This document shows, piece by piece, positions 36,931 to 46,570 of a stretch of 64,000 bases of DNA. The DNA lies in assembly GCF_004402015.1 (NCBI RefSeq), contig NZ_SOPW01000001.1:248001-312000 (forward strand), read 5' to 3'. Origin of the DNA: Filobacillus milosensis (lineage in GTDB: Bacteria > Bacillota > Bacilli > Bacillales > Alkalibacillaceae). The translations under genes and the position numbers were made by a program. Each line of letters begins with the position of its first letter. Positions within the stretch are counted from its first letter, which is position 1. The notes under the pieces were generated by a model. It had not been told where the DNA came from. It made no database searches and saw only the letters and a program-made list of their open reading frames with translations.

Positions 36931-36989
36931 AATTGCTACACTAAAAATAGCTTACTAATATTTATTTGATCACAATTAAAACTTTTCAA

Positions 36990-38057
36990 TTAAACATTCT
37001 TTCTAATTGAATCTACTGTTGATTGATCAACTTGCTTAATTAATTTCACTAATAGCTCTTTTGCCGCTGCGTAGTCATCAACATGTACAATTGAAGAGCT
37101 TGTGTGGATGTAACGAGAACATACACCAATTACAGCTGATGGTACCCCTTCATTGGACATATGAACACGTCCAGCATCTGTACCACCTTGAGAAATGAAA
37201 TACTGATAGTTAATGTCATTAGATTCAGCTGTATCTAAAACAAAATCTCTCATACCTCTATGAGTCACCATTGAACGGTCAAAAATTCGAACAAGTGCAC
37301 CTTTGCCTAAATGACCGAATTCTTTATCCTGTCCTGTCATATCATTCGCAGGTGAAGCATCTAATGCAAAGAATAGATCAGGCTGAATCATATTCGCTGC
37401 AGCTTGAGCTCCGCGAAGTCCTACTTCCTCTTGGACCGTTGCGCCTGAATAAAGCTCATGATTTAATGTCTCACCTTGAAGCTCTTTTAATAATTCAATC
37501 GATAAACCACAGCCGTATCGATTATCCCAAGCTTTAGCCATAATTTTCTTTTCATTTGCCATTGGTGTGAATGGACAAACCGGTAGAATAGGCTGGCCTG
37601 GTTTAACACCAATGCTCTCTACATCTTCTTTATCATCTGCCCCAATATCAATTAACATATTTTTAATATCCATCGGTTTCTTACGTTGTTCAGGAGTTAA
37701 GTTATGTGGTGGGATTGAACCAATGACACCATCAACCGGTCCATTTTCTGTAATAACTTGAACACGTTGAGCTAATAGAACTTGGTTCCACCATCCACCT
37801 AATGGCTGAAAACGAAGCATGCCGTTTTTTGTCACTTGTGTAACCATGAATCCGACCTCATCCATATGGCCAGCTACCATAACTTTAGGTCCATTTCCTT
37901 TTCTTACACCGAACACGCCACCTAAACGGTCTTGTACAATTTCATCTGAGTACTTCTCTAACTCTTGCTTCATATATTGTCTGACTTGATGTTCGTTGCC
38001 GGGAGCACCGGGTAATTCTGTCAAAGTTTTAAACATGTCTAAAGTCTCTTGATTCAT
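36990..38057 (-). CDS. ytoP: M42 glutamyl aminopeptidase-like protein YtoP
   Basis: A 355-residue metallo-aminopeptidase. Metal and catalytic segments are [40 protein letters not shown] and a final [11 protein letters not shown]. These proteins usually form dodecameric tetrahedral particles that trim peptides. The ATG at 38057 has GGAGTGA 9 nt upstream. It is divergent from ytzB, as in B. subtilis. Confidence 0.93.
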   Translation of the reverse strand: MNQETLDMFKTLTELPGAPGNEHQVRQYMKQELEKYSDEIVQDRLGGVFGVRKGNGPKVMVAGHMDEVGFMVTQVTKNGMLRFQPLGGWWNQVLLAQRVQVITENGPVDGVIGSIPPHNLTPEQRKKPMDIKNMLIDIGADDKEDVESIGVKPGQPILPVCPFTPMANEKKIMAKAWDNRYGCGLSIELLKELQGETLNHELYSGATVQEEVGLRGAQAAANMIQPDLFFALDASPANDMTGQDKEFGHLGKGALVRIFDRSMVTHRGMRDFVLDTAESNDINYQYFISQGGTDAGRVHMSNEGVPSAVIGVCSRYIHTSSSIVHVDDYAAAKELLVKLIKQVDQSTVDSIRKNV

Positions 38058-38208
38058 TATGTATCACTCCGATTTTTATATGTTCTTCTATTATTTTATC
38101 GAAAAAGAGTGAATTATTCCAATCTATATTTATAATTATTTTTATTCTAGTTTTTTTATTTGTATAATAGTAATAATGATACAGCTTGGTAGGATGGAGT
38201 GATAATTG

Positions 38209-38517
38209 ATGAAATGGTATAAATTAATTGCTCCAACAGCAATTGGATTAACTGTTGGAACCATTATCGGGAAAAAAGTTAAAGATCGTTGGCTTTTCCC
38301 TGAAGTAGCTTTAAAGAAAGTTAAAGAGTCTTTTAAAGAAAATGGGCCAATTAGCGGTTCTTGGATTCTGATGGAATTGAAAGAATTGAAAAAAGATGAT
38401 GAACTAATTAAGGTTTACCGAGGCGGTGTCTCCAGAAACATTGATGGACAAACGATTCAATATGAATTCTATGTCGATGCTGCGAATGGAGAAATCGTAG
38501 AAATTAATCATTTATAA
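38209..38517 (+). CDS. ytzB: PepSY-domain protein YtzB
   Basis: A 102-residue protein with a weak N-terminal hydrophobic segment and a PepSY-like domain (YEFYVDAANGEIVEINHL). The ATG at 38209 is chosen over the TTG at 38206 for better spacing to GGATGGAG. It is divergent from ytoP. In B. subtilis ytzB has the same place; the role is unknown. Confidence 0.88.
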   Translation: MKWYKLIAPTAIGLTVGTIIGKKVKDRWLFPEVALKKVKESFKENGPISGSWILMELKELKKDDELIKVYRGGVSRNIDGQTIQYEFYVDAANGEIVEINHL

Positions 38518-38632
38518 TGAATTATTCGAAACTTATCAAGATTATTCTTGGTAAGTTTCTTTTTTATTACATAATTTAACCAATAGTAGCGAACAATATC
38601 ATTACATTTTAAACATTAGGGAGGCTTCATAT

Positions 38633-39394
38633 ATGACAGATGAAGAAAAGCATCTTACCGACGAATCCAGAAGAAAATTCCTAAAGAATTCGGGTTATTT
38701 TGCAGGAGGATTAGTGGGTGGTGGAATTCTTGGCTCAGTCATAGGCTGGCAAATAGATGATCCCAATCAAAATCAAACTCAGGATAACCCAAACAATCAA
38801 GATAGTAAACCTGACTACAATCAAGCACTTAAATTTTTTCAAAATCAAGAGGAGTTTGAATTAATTAGTGCTGCAGCTGAGCGGATATTTCCTGAAGATG
38901 AAAATGGACCAGGTGCTATTGGTCTAGGGGTTGCTTATTTTATAGATCATGAATTAGCAGGTGATTATGGAAATAATGAAAAAATGTATATGCATGGTCC
39001 ATTTAAAGAAGGGACAGCTTATCAAGGTTTCCAAAGTCGACTAAAACGCAAAGAAATATTTAGAGAAGGTATGAAAGCTATAGAGCGTGAAAGTCAAGGT
39101 TCGTTTGATGATTCCTTTGTCAATTTAGATGCTGAACAGCAAGATGAAATCTTACAAAAGTTTGCGAATGACAAAGTGAAAATGCGCGGCGCTATGCCTT
39201 CCACATTTTTCAGTTTATTAAAAGAATCTACACTCGCCGGGGCATTCGCCGACCCATTATACGGGGGCAATTTAAATATGGATGGCTGGCGCATGAAAGA
39301 ATTTCCTGGCAGCCAAATGAGTTACTTGAATGAAATTGAAAGTGAAGAATTTGTTCAAATAGAACCACAATCATTATATAAGCACTTACACTAA
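38633..39394 (+). CDS. Gluconate 2-dehydrogenase subunit 3 family protein, Tat signal
   Basis: A 253-residue protein with a twin-arginine signal (SRRKFLK at residues 12-18) followed by a glycine-rich hydrophobic stretch. The mature part is of the gluconate_2-dehydrogenase subunit 3 type (LISAAAERIFPEDENGPGAIGLG). In this class the small subunit carries the Tat signal and takes the flavoprotein across the membrane folded. It starts an operon with a GMC oxidoreductase (11-bp gap) and TatA. No cytochrome c subunit is nearby. Confidence 0.9.
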   Translation: MTDEEKHLTDESRRKFLKNSGYFAGGLVGGGILGSVIGWQIDDPNQNQTQDNPNNQDSKPDYNQALKFFQNQEEFELISAAAERIFPEDENGPGAIGLGVAYFIDHELAGDYGNNEKMYMHGPFKEGTAYQGFQSRLKRKEIFREGMKAIERESQGSFDDSFVNLDAEQQDEILQKFANDKVKMRGAMPSTFFSLLKESTLAGAFADPLYGGNLNMDGWRMKEFPGSQMSYLNEIESEEFVQIEPQSLYKHLH

Positions 39395-39405
39395 GGAGGA
39401 ACATC

Positions 39406-41148
39406 ATGGCTAAACAACTAAATAAAGTCGATGTCGTGACAGTCGGTGTAGGTTGGACTGGCGGGATCATTGCAGCAGAACTCACTAAAGCTGGATATAA
39501 CGTAGTGGGGTTAGAACGTGGAGAAGACCGCTCGACTAGAGATTTTCAAATGATTCATGATGAGTATCGATATGATATTCGCTATGGACTAATGCAAGAT
39601 ACTTCAAAAGAGACAATTTCTTTTAGAAATAACTTGAATGAATCAGCATTGCCTATGAGGCAATTAGGTTCGTTCTTACCCGGTTCTGGAGTAGGTGGCG
39701 CAGGAGTCCACTGGAATGGTCAAACATGGCGCTTTCTCCCATATGACCTTGAAATTAAATCAATGACAGATAAAAAATATGGTCCTGATAAATTAAAAGG
39801 TGACTACACTTATCAAGATTGGGGCATAAGTTACAAGGAACTGGAACCTTATTTTTATAAGTTTGAACAAACAGCTGGGATTAGTGGTGAAGACAATCCA
39901 AAAGGTGCTCCGAGAAGTAATGATTACCCAACACCGCCAATGAAAAGCACACCAATTCTAGATTTATTTAAAAATGCTTCAAAAAATTTGGGATATCATC
40001 CTATTCAGATGCCAAGTGCCAATCTTTCGGAGCAATTTAAGAACCCTGATGGAGAAACAATTAACCAATGTCAGTATTGTGGGTTCTGTGAAAGATTCGG
40101 TTGTGAGTACGGAGCCAAGTCTTCACCTAATGTGACGGTTATTCCTACTGCTAAGAAAACAGGTAAATTTGAATTAAGAACGCAAGCGAATGTGGTTGAA
40201 ATAATAAGCGAAGGCGGCAAAGCAACTGGAGTCAGGTATGTCGATGTCGTTTCAGGAGAAGAATTTATTCAGCCTGCTGATGTTGTTGTATTAACAAGCT
40301 ATGTTCTCAATAATACTCGCCTGCTTTTACAATCTAACATTGGTCGACCATATAATCCTGAAACAGGACAAGGCGTTATAGGTAAAAACTATTGTTATCA
40401 AATTCTGCCTGCTGCAGTTGGATTCTTTGAAGAGAAAAAGTTCAACACCTTTATGGGTGCAGGTTCATTAGGTGCAACCATCGATGATTTTAATGGCGAT
40501 AATTTTGATCATAGTGATTTAGACTTTATCCATGGTGGATCAATCTCCATCACTCAAACAGGTAGAAGACCAATTGCATCGAATGCTACACCAAGTGGTA
40601 CGCCAGAGTGGGGTAAAGAATTCAAGCAAAAATCTATTCATTACTTTAATCGATCTTTAAGTATTGTGTCTCAGGGTGCATCTATTCCTCATCGCCAAAA
40701 CTATATGGACCTTGATCCAACTTATAAAGACTTTTATGGCAACCCGCTTTTACGATTAACCTATGATTTCACTGATCAGGACCGCAAACTCCATAAGCAC
40801 ATTACAAAAGTTTGTGGTGAGATTATGAGTGAAATGGGTGCAGATACAGTTGAAGAAGCTGAGATCAGCGAACATTACAGTATTGTTCCATATCAAACCA
40901 CACACAATACAGGTGGCGTAATCATGGGAGCTGATCCAGAAACATCAGCTGTGAATAATTATCTACAAATGTGGGATTCAGAGAGCCTATTTGTAGTTGG
41001 AGCTTCAGCCTTTGCTCATAACGGAGGTTATAACCCTACTGGTACAGTAGGCGCTTTGGCGTATAGATCAGCAGAAGGAATTAAAAAATATCTTGAACAA
41101 GGCGGCGGACAATTAGTTCAAAGTAAAACTAAAAGTAACTTAGCTTAA
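39406..41148 (+). CDS. GMC oxidoreductase, gluconate dehydrogenase large-subunit type
   Basis: A 580-residue FAD enzyme. The FAD-binding fold is at the N-terminus ([18 protein letters not shown]), the GMC signature [12 protein letters not shown] is at about 93-104, and a C-terminal catalytic segment includes [10 protein letters not shown] and HNGGYNPTG. Four cysteines (222, 225, 228, 233 in [12 protein letters not shown]) are placed as in large subunits that hold an Fe-S cluster. There is no signal peptide, so it is probably exported with the Tat-tagged small subunit. It oxidises a sugar acid, alcohol or similar compound; the substrate is undetermined. Confidence 0.92.
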   Translation: MAKQLNKVDVVTVGVGWTGGIIAAELTKAGYNVVGLERGEDRSTRDFQMIHDEYRYDIRYGLMQDTSKETISFRNNLNESALPMRQLGSFLPGSGVGGAGVHWNGQTWRFLPYDLEIKSMTDKKYGPDKLKGDYTYQDWGISYKELEPYFYKFEQTAGISGEDNPKGAPRSNDYPTPPMKSTPILDLFKNASKNLGYHPIQMPSANLSEQFKNPDGETINQCQYCGFCERFGCEYGAKSSPNVTVIPTAKKTGKFELRTQANVVEIISEGGKATGVRYVDVVSGEEFIQPADVVVLTSYVLNNTRLLLQSNIGRPYNPETGQGVIGKNYCYQILPAAVGFFEEKKFNTFMGAGSLGATIDDFNGDNFDHSDLDFIHGGSISITQTGRRPIASNATPSGTPEWGKEFKQKSIHYFNRSLSIVSQGASIPHRQNYMDLDPTYKDFYGNPLLRLTYDFTDQDRKLHKHITKVCGEIMSEMGADTVEEAEISEHYSIVPYQTTHNTGGVIMGADPETSAVNNYLQMWDSESLFVVGASAFAHNGGYNPTGTVGALAYRSAEGIKKYLEQGGGQLVQSKTKSNLA

Positions 41149-41167
41149 TCTGAAAGGAGGGGCCTCA

Positions 41168-41362
41168 ATGGGCATCTCTACAATTGGAATTCCGGGGTTA
41201 ATCTTAATTCTCATTATTACATTAATTGTATTTGGACCAAAAAAATTGCCTGAAATCGGCTCGGCTATTGGACAGACGTTATCTGAGTTTAAAAAGTCCG
41301 CTAATCATTTAATTGAAGAACCGACAAATCAGTCGCTGCAGGACGAGAATAAAAAAGAATAA
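41168..41362 (+). CDS. tatA: Tat translocase subunit TatA
   Basis: A 64-residue protein with one membrane helix, the [10 protein letters not shown] motif and an amphipathic helix, standard for TatA. It lies 19 bp after the GMC gene, with GAAAGGAGGGG as RBS. It probably serves the export of the two upstream subunits. No tatC is in the window, so TatC must come from elsewhere. Confidence 0.94.
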   Translation: MGISTIGIPGLILILIITLIVFGPKKLPEIGSAIGQTLSEFKKSANHLIEEPTNQSLQDENKKE

Positions 41363-41371
41363 CAATTATGA

Positions 41372-41413
41372 TTGAGCATTAAATTGCGGAAGCAATTTGA
41401 TGCTCAAATTTTT
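41372..41413 (+). terminator. Terminator of the GMC-tatA operon
   Basis: A 16-bp stem (TTGAGCATTAAATTGC with GCAATTTGATGCTCAA, one G-T pair) followed by ATTTTTG. Confidence 0.9.
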
Positions 41414-41417
41414 GCGT

Positions 41418-41480
41418 GCGTGAATAAGTGGCGAATAATCCTGTTAACGACTAAATCTCAAAAAGTAGCGAATAAACCAC
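41418..41480. repeat. Short degenerate GCGAATAA repeats
   Basis: Four related pieces occur in 60 bp: GCGTGAATAA, GTGGCGAATAATCC, AACGACTAAATC and GTAGCGAATAAACC. They lie between the operon terminator and the VOC pseudogene. The significance is unclear. Confidence 0.4.
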
Positions 41481-41481
41481 C

Positions 41482-41880
41482 TTACTCTGGTGCCACTAGT
41501 TCTACTTTTATTCTATCCGGATCTTCAAAATACACAGCATAATAATTATCTCCCCCAGCGTAAGGGTGTTAATCTGAGTAGAGAATATTTACTTCTCTTT
41601 TTTTCAATTTATCCGTCATTTCATCTACGAACTCTCGTGAGTCTGCATGAAAAGCCAGATGATTAAGTCCTACTCGACACCTATGATATGGAGGGTCCAG
41701 AAACCGATCTTCTGCTTGAACAAAAACGAGGTAAGTATCACTTAGTTTCCAACTATGTCCACTTTCCCATTTCTGATAGGAAGTATACCCTAGTTCTTCT
41801 AGAAACCATCCCCAAAACTCAACAGTTCGTTCTAAATTTGATACATAGATCTCTATATGGTGTAATAATCCCTTCTGCAA
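41482..41880 (-). pseudogene. VOC/glyoxalase-family gene with in-frame stop
   Basis: The first 103 codons encode a VOC metalloprotein half (HHIEIYVSNLERTVEFWGWFL ... GLNHLAFHADS), ending at TAA (41569-41571). The same frame then continues for 29 codons (HPYAGGDNYYAVYFEDPDR... VELVAPE) to a second TAA at 41482. The continuation is the expected C-terminus and includes the metal-ligand Glu. A single base change such as AAA to TAA explains it. The start is TTG at 41880 after AAGGGAG. It is either a recent pseudogene or a sequencing error; the short product would lack a ligand. Confidence 0.8.
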
Positions 41881-41915
41881 AAAAAATGCTCCCTTCTATT
41901 CTTTCTTCCTAGTCA

Positions 41916-42389
41916 TTAGTTATTTTTAATAATCCACGAACGTAATTTCTCTGCATAGAAAATTCGTTCTTCCGGATCAGTAAAAGAACCTTTCGTATGA
42001 TAGAGACAATCATTGTCATATCTTGGATAAACATGAAGATGATAATGCCAGACGTCTTGATTTCCAGCAGGTTCATTGTGTTGCCTGGTAGAAATACCAT
42101 CACATTCATATGTATCTTTCATAGCAAACGCCACCAACTGAGCACCTCTGTGAATTTCTGCAGCGATGTCTGCTGGAAGTTCATATATATTTTCGTAATG
42201 TTCATTAGGAACTACAAGAACATGCCCCTTGTTGTTTGGCCACCATTTACTTGCAATAAATACTGTTATATATTCATTTTGATAAATAATGTCTCTTTGT
42301 TTCGTTCCTTTATTTGGTCTCTCGACACCTGAAACAACTCGGCAAAATGGACACTCGTAACCTTCAGGCTTATGCGAATACTCCAGCAC
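41916..42389 (-). CDS. HIT-family hydrolase
   Basis: A 157-residue histidine-triad protein with HYHLHVYPR as the HxHxH signature, plus CPFCRVVSG at the N-terminus and GHVLVVPNEHY. HIT proteins hydrolyse or transfer nucleotide monophosphates. The start is GTG at 42389, preceded by AGGAAGGG. It is next to two HAD phosphatases on the same strand, but not clearly in one operon. Confidence 0.9.
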   Translation of the reverse strand: MLEYSHKPEGYECPFCRVVSGVERPNKGTKQRDIIYQNEYITVFIASKWWPNNKGHVLVVPNEHYENIYELPADIAAEIHRGAQLVAFAMKDTYECDGISTRQHNEPAGNQDVWHYHLHVYPRYDNDCLYHTKGSFTDPEERIFYAEKLRSWIIKNN

Positions 42390-42432
42390 GTCTCAACGCC
42401 CTTCCTATTTATTAATCTATAGCCTCACCGTA

Positions 42433-43209
42433 TCAATTCATTTGGTTAATACTATACTCACTTGATAACTCTTTAATTTTGTTTACAATGGCTTGTTCCA
42501 GTTCGCGCTCATTATTAATTACATCGTTTGCATACGGGGCTAATCCTTTATGATCCCCTATCATTACGGTATGTAAAGCCTTCTCGAACATTGGTATATC
42601 ATTTGAATCATTTCCAAATGCAATATAGTTATTTTCTGGTACGCCCAATTCATTAAGAGCATGCCATTTATTTACACCTTTCGGACTAATATCAAGTATA
42701 TTTTCATTACTATGTTTGTTAATGAATACATTAAGTTTATTTAGTTCCTTCTCTAATTCGGTAGAATTGTTAGAGGTTAGGAATAATATTTTAATTATAG
42801 GATTTAAACGATCAATACTAACTAAACTAGCTAGTTTAGTTGGATCTACATTTTGTAATATTGGATGGTTATTAGGGCCCGTATAAGCATAATTCCATTC
42901 GCCATCAATTAAATATGTTGCATTAAATTTTTTAATAAGTTCTTTAACTTTACAAACAACTTCTTCTGAGAATGATTTGGATTTAATTAGTTCCTTATTT
43001 TTATATATAAGTGAACCATTACCGCCAATCATTGTGTAGTTATGAAACTCCATATCTATTACAGGTAACATATCTCTAATTGGTCTAGCTGATGCAAAAA
43101 TCACTTCGTGTCCTTGTGAAGTTACTTCAGAAAGAGAATTCAGTATGTTATTTGATATTGGTTGCCCTTTAAAACAAATTGTCCCATCTAAGTCAAAAAT
43201 AAATTTCAT
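42433..43209 (-). CDS. HAD hydrolase, Cof type
   Basis: A 258-residue phosphatase with HAD motif I FDLDGT (residues 5-10), motif II FASARP, and motif IV GNDSNDIPMF near residue 200. The large cap between motifs II and III places it in the Cof (type IIB) group, which dephosphorylates sugar phosphates or similar. It lies 29 bp after the other HAD gene and is probably co-transcribed. Confidence 0.9.
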   Translation of the reverse strand: MKFIFDLDGTICFKGQPISNNILNSLSEVTSQGHEVIFASARPIRDMLPVIDMEFHNYTMIGGNGSLIYKNKELIKSKSFSEEVVCKVKELIKKFNATYLIDGEWNYAYTGPNNHPILQNVDPTKLASLVSIDRLNPIIKILFLTSNNSTELEKELNKLNVFINKHSNENILDISPKGVNKWHALNELGVPENNYIAFGNDSNDIPMFEKALHTVMIGDHKGLAPYANDVINNERELEQAIVNKIKELSSEYSINQMN

Positions 43210-43238
43210 ATTATACTCACCTTCAAAAATACTACATT

Positions 43239-43856
43239 TTAAAATAAATCTAGAAGTTCATCAAACGCCTCAATAACGTAATTATACTCATTGGCTTCAC
43301 CGAAACCGTACTCGGCATAAACAAATGGAATTTCAGCATACTTACTTGCCTCTAAGTCGCCTGCCGTATCACCAACGTAAACAGGATTAGTTAGATGATT
43401 TCTTTCAATAATTAGTTTTATGTTTTCTCCTTTTGAAAGGCCGGTTCTTCCTGGATTCTCATAGTCTAAAAAATATTTACCTAAACCATGATACGTATAA
43501 AAGGCCTCTATGTATCCATCCTGGCAATTACTCACAATATATAACTTATATTTTTGCGATAGAATTTTAAGCACATCTTCCACATTTTCATACAACTTAC
43601 CACCAAACTCTTCTAAATAGTCTCTTTCTAAATTACAACATTCATTTAATACCTGTGCTTGAGTTTCTTCGTCCAAGTATGGAAACAACTTTCGTCCTAT
43701 ATCTTGAATTTGTAACCCCATTGCACCTCTAAAATCTTCCCTTGTAACTTCATTTTTAACTTGGTCAAGTTGATTAATCCTCTTATTCCATGCTACCAAT
43801 ACCGTATCTATCGCATCCCATAACGTCCCGTCTAAATCAAAAATAATACTATCCAT
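43239..43856 (-). CDS. HAD hydrolase, phosphoglycolate phosphatase-like
   Basis: A 205-residue HAD enzyme with motif I FDLDGTLWD near the start, motif II VSNCQDGYI, motif III Lys in LSKGENIKL and motif IV YVGDTAGDLEA. The helical cap (type I) resembles Gph and PpaX. The ATG at 43856 is chosen because GTGAGGACTGGG just before it is a good RBS. It is the upstream partner of the Cof-type gene. Confidence 0.88.
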   Translation of the reverse strand: MDSIIFDLDGTLWDAIDTVLVAWNKRINQLDQVKNEVTREDFRGAMGLQIQDIGRKLFPYLDEETQAQVLNECCNLERDYLEEFGGKLYENVEDVLKILSQKYKLYIVSNCQDGYIEAFYTYHGLGKYFLDYENPGRTGLSKGENIKLIIERNHLTNPVYVGDTAGDLEASKYAEIPFVYAEYGFGEANEYNYVIEAFDELLDLF

Positions 43857-44026
43857 CCCAGTCCTCACTTATCTATTAGATATTTACTTATTGTAATCAA
43901 TCTAGTATCCATAATTGATTTCCTTTAAGCACACTTCTTCACAAAGTTGAATTTATCTTAACATAAATATCCAATTAAGGATGAGTTATTTTTCAATTCT
44001 CAATAAATATTTACATCCATTTTAAA

Positions 44027-44055
44027 AAAGCCTGAGCATATCGCCCAGGCTTTCA
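44027..44055 (-). terminator. Terminator after ytnP
   Basis: AAAGCCTGGGC and GCTCAGGCTTT form a stem on the minus strand, followed by a T-rich tract, right after the ytnP stop. Confidence 0.88.
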
Positions 44056-44057
44056 CA

Positions 44058-44915
44058 TTAATAATCGTAATCATATCTCTTTCGTTCAACTTTTTCTTTA
44101 ATTTTACGCTCTTCATTGTATTTAATCGCGCGATAATACGCATCATGGTAAAAAACGAACCAGCAGTTCTTATCATAAGCTTCGTCTTGTAGTTTTTTCT
44201 TTTCATGAACACTGGTGACTGGAAAATCATCATATGCCAGTACCCAAAGTGGATTCTGGTGAGCATGCGTCGGCATTAAATCTGCCATATGAATAAAGCA
44301 GTCGTCACCATCTTCAAACTTAATAACAGAATGTCCATCACTATGACCGCTCGTGTGGTGCATCGTTAATCCAGGCACAACCTCAATTGATTGATCAAAG
44401 GTTTCCACTTGATGCTGAATAGGCTTCCAATTCTCTTCCCAATACGTGTTTTTCGATCTCATATTAGGATTTCGCATTTCATCCCACTCAACTTGAGACG
44501 TGTAAATCGCAGCATTAGGAAACTGACTAACCAATTCGCCTTGTTCAGGCTTAGTTAAGCCATTTGCATGATCAAAGTGTAAATGCGTCATCAGCACCGC
44601 ATCAATATCGTTGACGGTTAAACCTAACTCTTCAAGAGACTCTTCTACTCTAGTTTCTTCTAATACACCGAAGTTACGTTTTTGCTTATCATTCAGTTTA
44701 TCGCGGCCAATACCTGAATCGATCACCATATTCTTACCATCCACTTGAACAAGTATAGAATCACATCTTAACTCAATTTGATGGCTCTCATTATGAGGAT
44801 ATTTTTTACTCCACAACGGATATGGAACAACTCCAAACATCGCTCCGCCATCCATATGAGTGACGCCACCATTTAACCACGTTAACTTCGCTCGTCCGAC
44901 TGTTAAAGTTTCCAT
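44058..44915 (-). CDS. ytnP: Metallo-beta-lactamase-fold lactonase YtnP
   Basis: A 285-residue MBL hydrolase with the zinc motif HLHFDHANG and a later [10 protein letters not shown]. subtilis YtnP is a lactonase reported to degrade acyl-homoserine lactones and to disturb signalling in Streptomyces. Position next to trmB is as in B. subtilis. AAGGAGAGG lies before the ATG at 44915. Confidence 0.9.
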   Translation of the reverse strand: METLTVGRAKLTWLNGGVTHMDGGAMFGVVPYPLWSKKYPHNESHQIELRCDSILVQVDGKNMVIDSGIGRDKLNDKQKRNFGVLEETRVEESLEELGLTVNDIDAVLMTHLHFDHANGLTKPEQGELVSQFPNAAIYTSQVEWDEMRNPNMRSKNTYWEENWKPIQHQVETFDQSIEVVPGLTMHHTSGHSDGHSVIKFEDGDDCFIHMADLMPTHAHQNPLWVLAYDDFPVTSVHEKKKLQDEAYDKNCWFVFYHDAYYRAIKYNEERKIKEKVERKRYDYDY

Positions 44916-44941
44916 CTAATCCTCTCCTTGTACAATGTCTA

Positions 44942-45577
44942 TTAAAATTTTGCAATACATCGATAGATTGGTTGTCCTTTGCTTGAAAACTTCTCTTCGT
45001 ACTCTGTCATCACGTTCATTTCATCGTCCAACTCATGCAAGTCTAATGTAACATCTTCTAGCTTCATACCAAATTGAGAGAAGCTTACTAACGAATACTC
45101 GAACAAATTTTGATTATCCGTTTTCATCACAATTTTACCATCATCTTTTAAGATATTTTGATATTGTTCTAAATACGTGTGATAAGTTAATCGACGTTTC
45201 TCGTGTCGTGTTTTGGGCCATGGATCTGAAAAGTTCAAATAAATAGTGTCGACTTCATTTTCTGCAAACATATCTCTTAAATCTTCTGCATTTTCATGTA
45301 CTAAGTGTACATTATTTAAATACTGGTCTTTGACCTTTTGAATGGCTGTCACGATAATACTTTCAGCTTTTTCGATACCAATAAAGTTCTCATCTGGATA
45401 TTGGGCCCCCATACCAGCGATAAACTGCCCTTTTCCTGTACCAATTTCTAATCCAATAGGTTGATTTTTTTCAAATAAGTCCTGCCATTTCCCTTTTTGT
45501 TCAAAGGGGTCTAAAACCATTAAACCTTCATTCTCTTTTATGTAATCAGCAGCCCAAGGCTTATGTCTTAAACGCAT
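44942..45577 (-). CDS. trmB: tRNA (guanine-N7-)-methyltransferase
   Basis: Methylates G46 of tRNA using SAM. The 211-residue product has the SAM motif GLEIGTGKGQFI, the conserved FSDPWPKTRHEKRRL and the C-terminal TEYEEKF. Upstream of ytnP with a 26-bp gap; probably one transcript. Confidence 0.95.
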   Translation of the reverse strand: MRLRHKPWAADYIKENEGLMVLDPFEQKGKWQDLFEKNQPIGLEIGTGKGQFIAGMGAQYPDENFIGIEKAESIIVTAIQKVKDQYLNNVHLVHENAEDLRDMFAENEVDTIYLNFSDPWPKTRHEKRRLTYHTYLEQYQNILKDDGKIVMKTDNQNLFEYSLVSFSQFGMKLEDVTLDLHELDDEMNVMTEYEEKFSSKGQPIYRCIAKF

Positions 45578-45625
45578 GTTGTCACTCCTAGATTTGATTT
45601 TACTGCTTATATTATACTATAAAAA

Positions 45626-45664
45626 AATCTATACCCAAAAGTTACCCTTTTGAATATAGATTTA
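45626..45664 (-). terminator. Terminator after ytmP
   Basis: On the minus strand AAATCTATATTCAAAAG and CTTTTGGGTATAGATTT form a long stem with two mismatches, followed by TTTTTT, 7 bp beyond the ytmP stop. Confidence 0.85.
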
Positions 45665-45670
45665 AATTAT

Positions 45671-46483
45671 TTATGAATAAATTACCATTTTATGTTGCAT
45701 TAAGCGGTTCTTCCATTTCAACGAGTACTCATAATCTCCCTTTTCTAAATAACGAATATAATACGATAATGATAGAGCAATCATATACCACTGTATACGT
45801 AAATGTAAGTTATGATCATACTCTGCTCCATACATGTTTAACCAATCTTCCCATTCACTACTCGGAACGTATTGATAGAGTAACATGCTTAGGTCAATAG
45901 CTGGGTCAGCAATCACAGCTTGATCCCAATCGATTAAATATAAATGATCGTCTTCACCCTGCATCCAGTTTTCGTGATTGAGATCCGAATGACAGACAAC
46001 CTTTTCTTGTGTTTTTACTTGTTCGAGGTGTTTATGCAAAAACTCTAATGCGTGAGCGATTAACGCTTGATCGACACGCTTATTACCTCGATATTGATTA
46101 ATTAACCTGACTAATAGATTAGCAGGCTCTAACGGCTTCTTACCCATTCTCATAAATAAATGCAATATTTCAGATGAGTGATGAATTTTGCTCAAAAGCT
46201 TGGCCACCTTGTCTTCCTTCATTTCCTCTTTAGATAGGACGCGACCTTCTAACCATCTTTGAGCAGTAATCACATCACCATTTTCCAATCGCTTTGTCCA
46301 AACTAATTTAGGTACAATTCCCTCAGCGGAAAGTACTGCGAGAAAAGGAGATGAATTACGTTTCAAAAAAAGTTTTTCATTCTGTTTTTCAGCTAAAAAG
46401 GCTTCTCCTGAGGTTCCACCTGCTGGAGAAATGGACCATTCGGAACCTAATACATGTTCCAATTCACTCACCCACTTTTGCAC
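45671..46483 (-). CDS. ytmP: Aminoglycoside/choline-kinase-fold phosphotransferase YtmP
   Basis: A 270-residue APH-family kinase with the catalytic loop HSDLNHENW and the DFG equivalent LIDWDQA. Relatives phosphorylate choline, thiamine or other small alcohols; the substrate of YtmP is not known. Position upstream of trmB is as in B. subtilis. Confidence 0.88.
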   Translation of the reverse strand: MQKWVSELEHVLGSEWSISPAGGTSGEAFLAEKQNEKLFLKRNSSPFLAVLSAEGIVPKLVWTKRLENGDVITAQRWLEGRVLSKEEMKEDKVAKLLSKIHHSSEILHLFMRMGKKPLEPANLLVRLINQYRGNKRVDQALIAHALEFLHKHLEQVKTQEKVVCHSDLNHENWMQGEDDHLYLIDWDQAVIADPAIDLSMLLYQYVPSSEWEDWLNMYGAEYDHNLHLRIQWYMIALSLSYYIRYLEKGDYEYSLKWKNRLMQHKMVIYS

Positions 46484-46570
46484 ATGATGTATGTATTCAT
46501 GATAAAACGAGACTAGATTAGATTAACCCATAATGTCTATTCATTTCAAGGGTATTTTATAAATTTCCTA

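Noticed and set aside
41168-41362. tatA as a general housekeeping copy
   Set aside because: Its tight position after the GMC gene and before the shared terminator suggests a dedicated copy, although this cannot be proved here.
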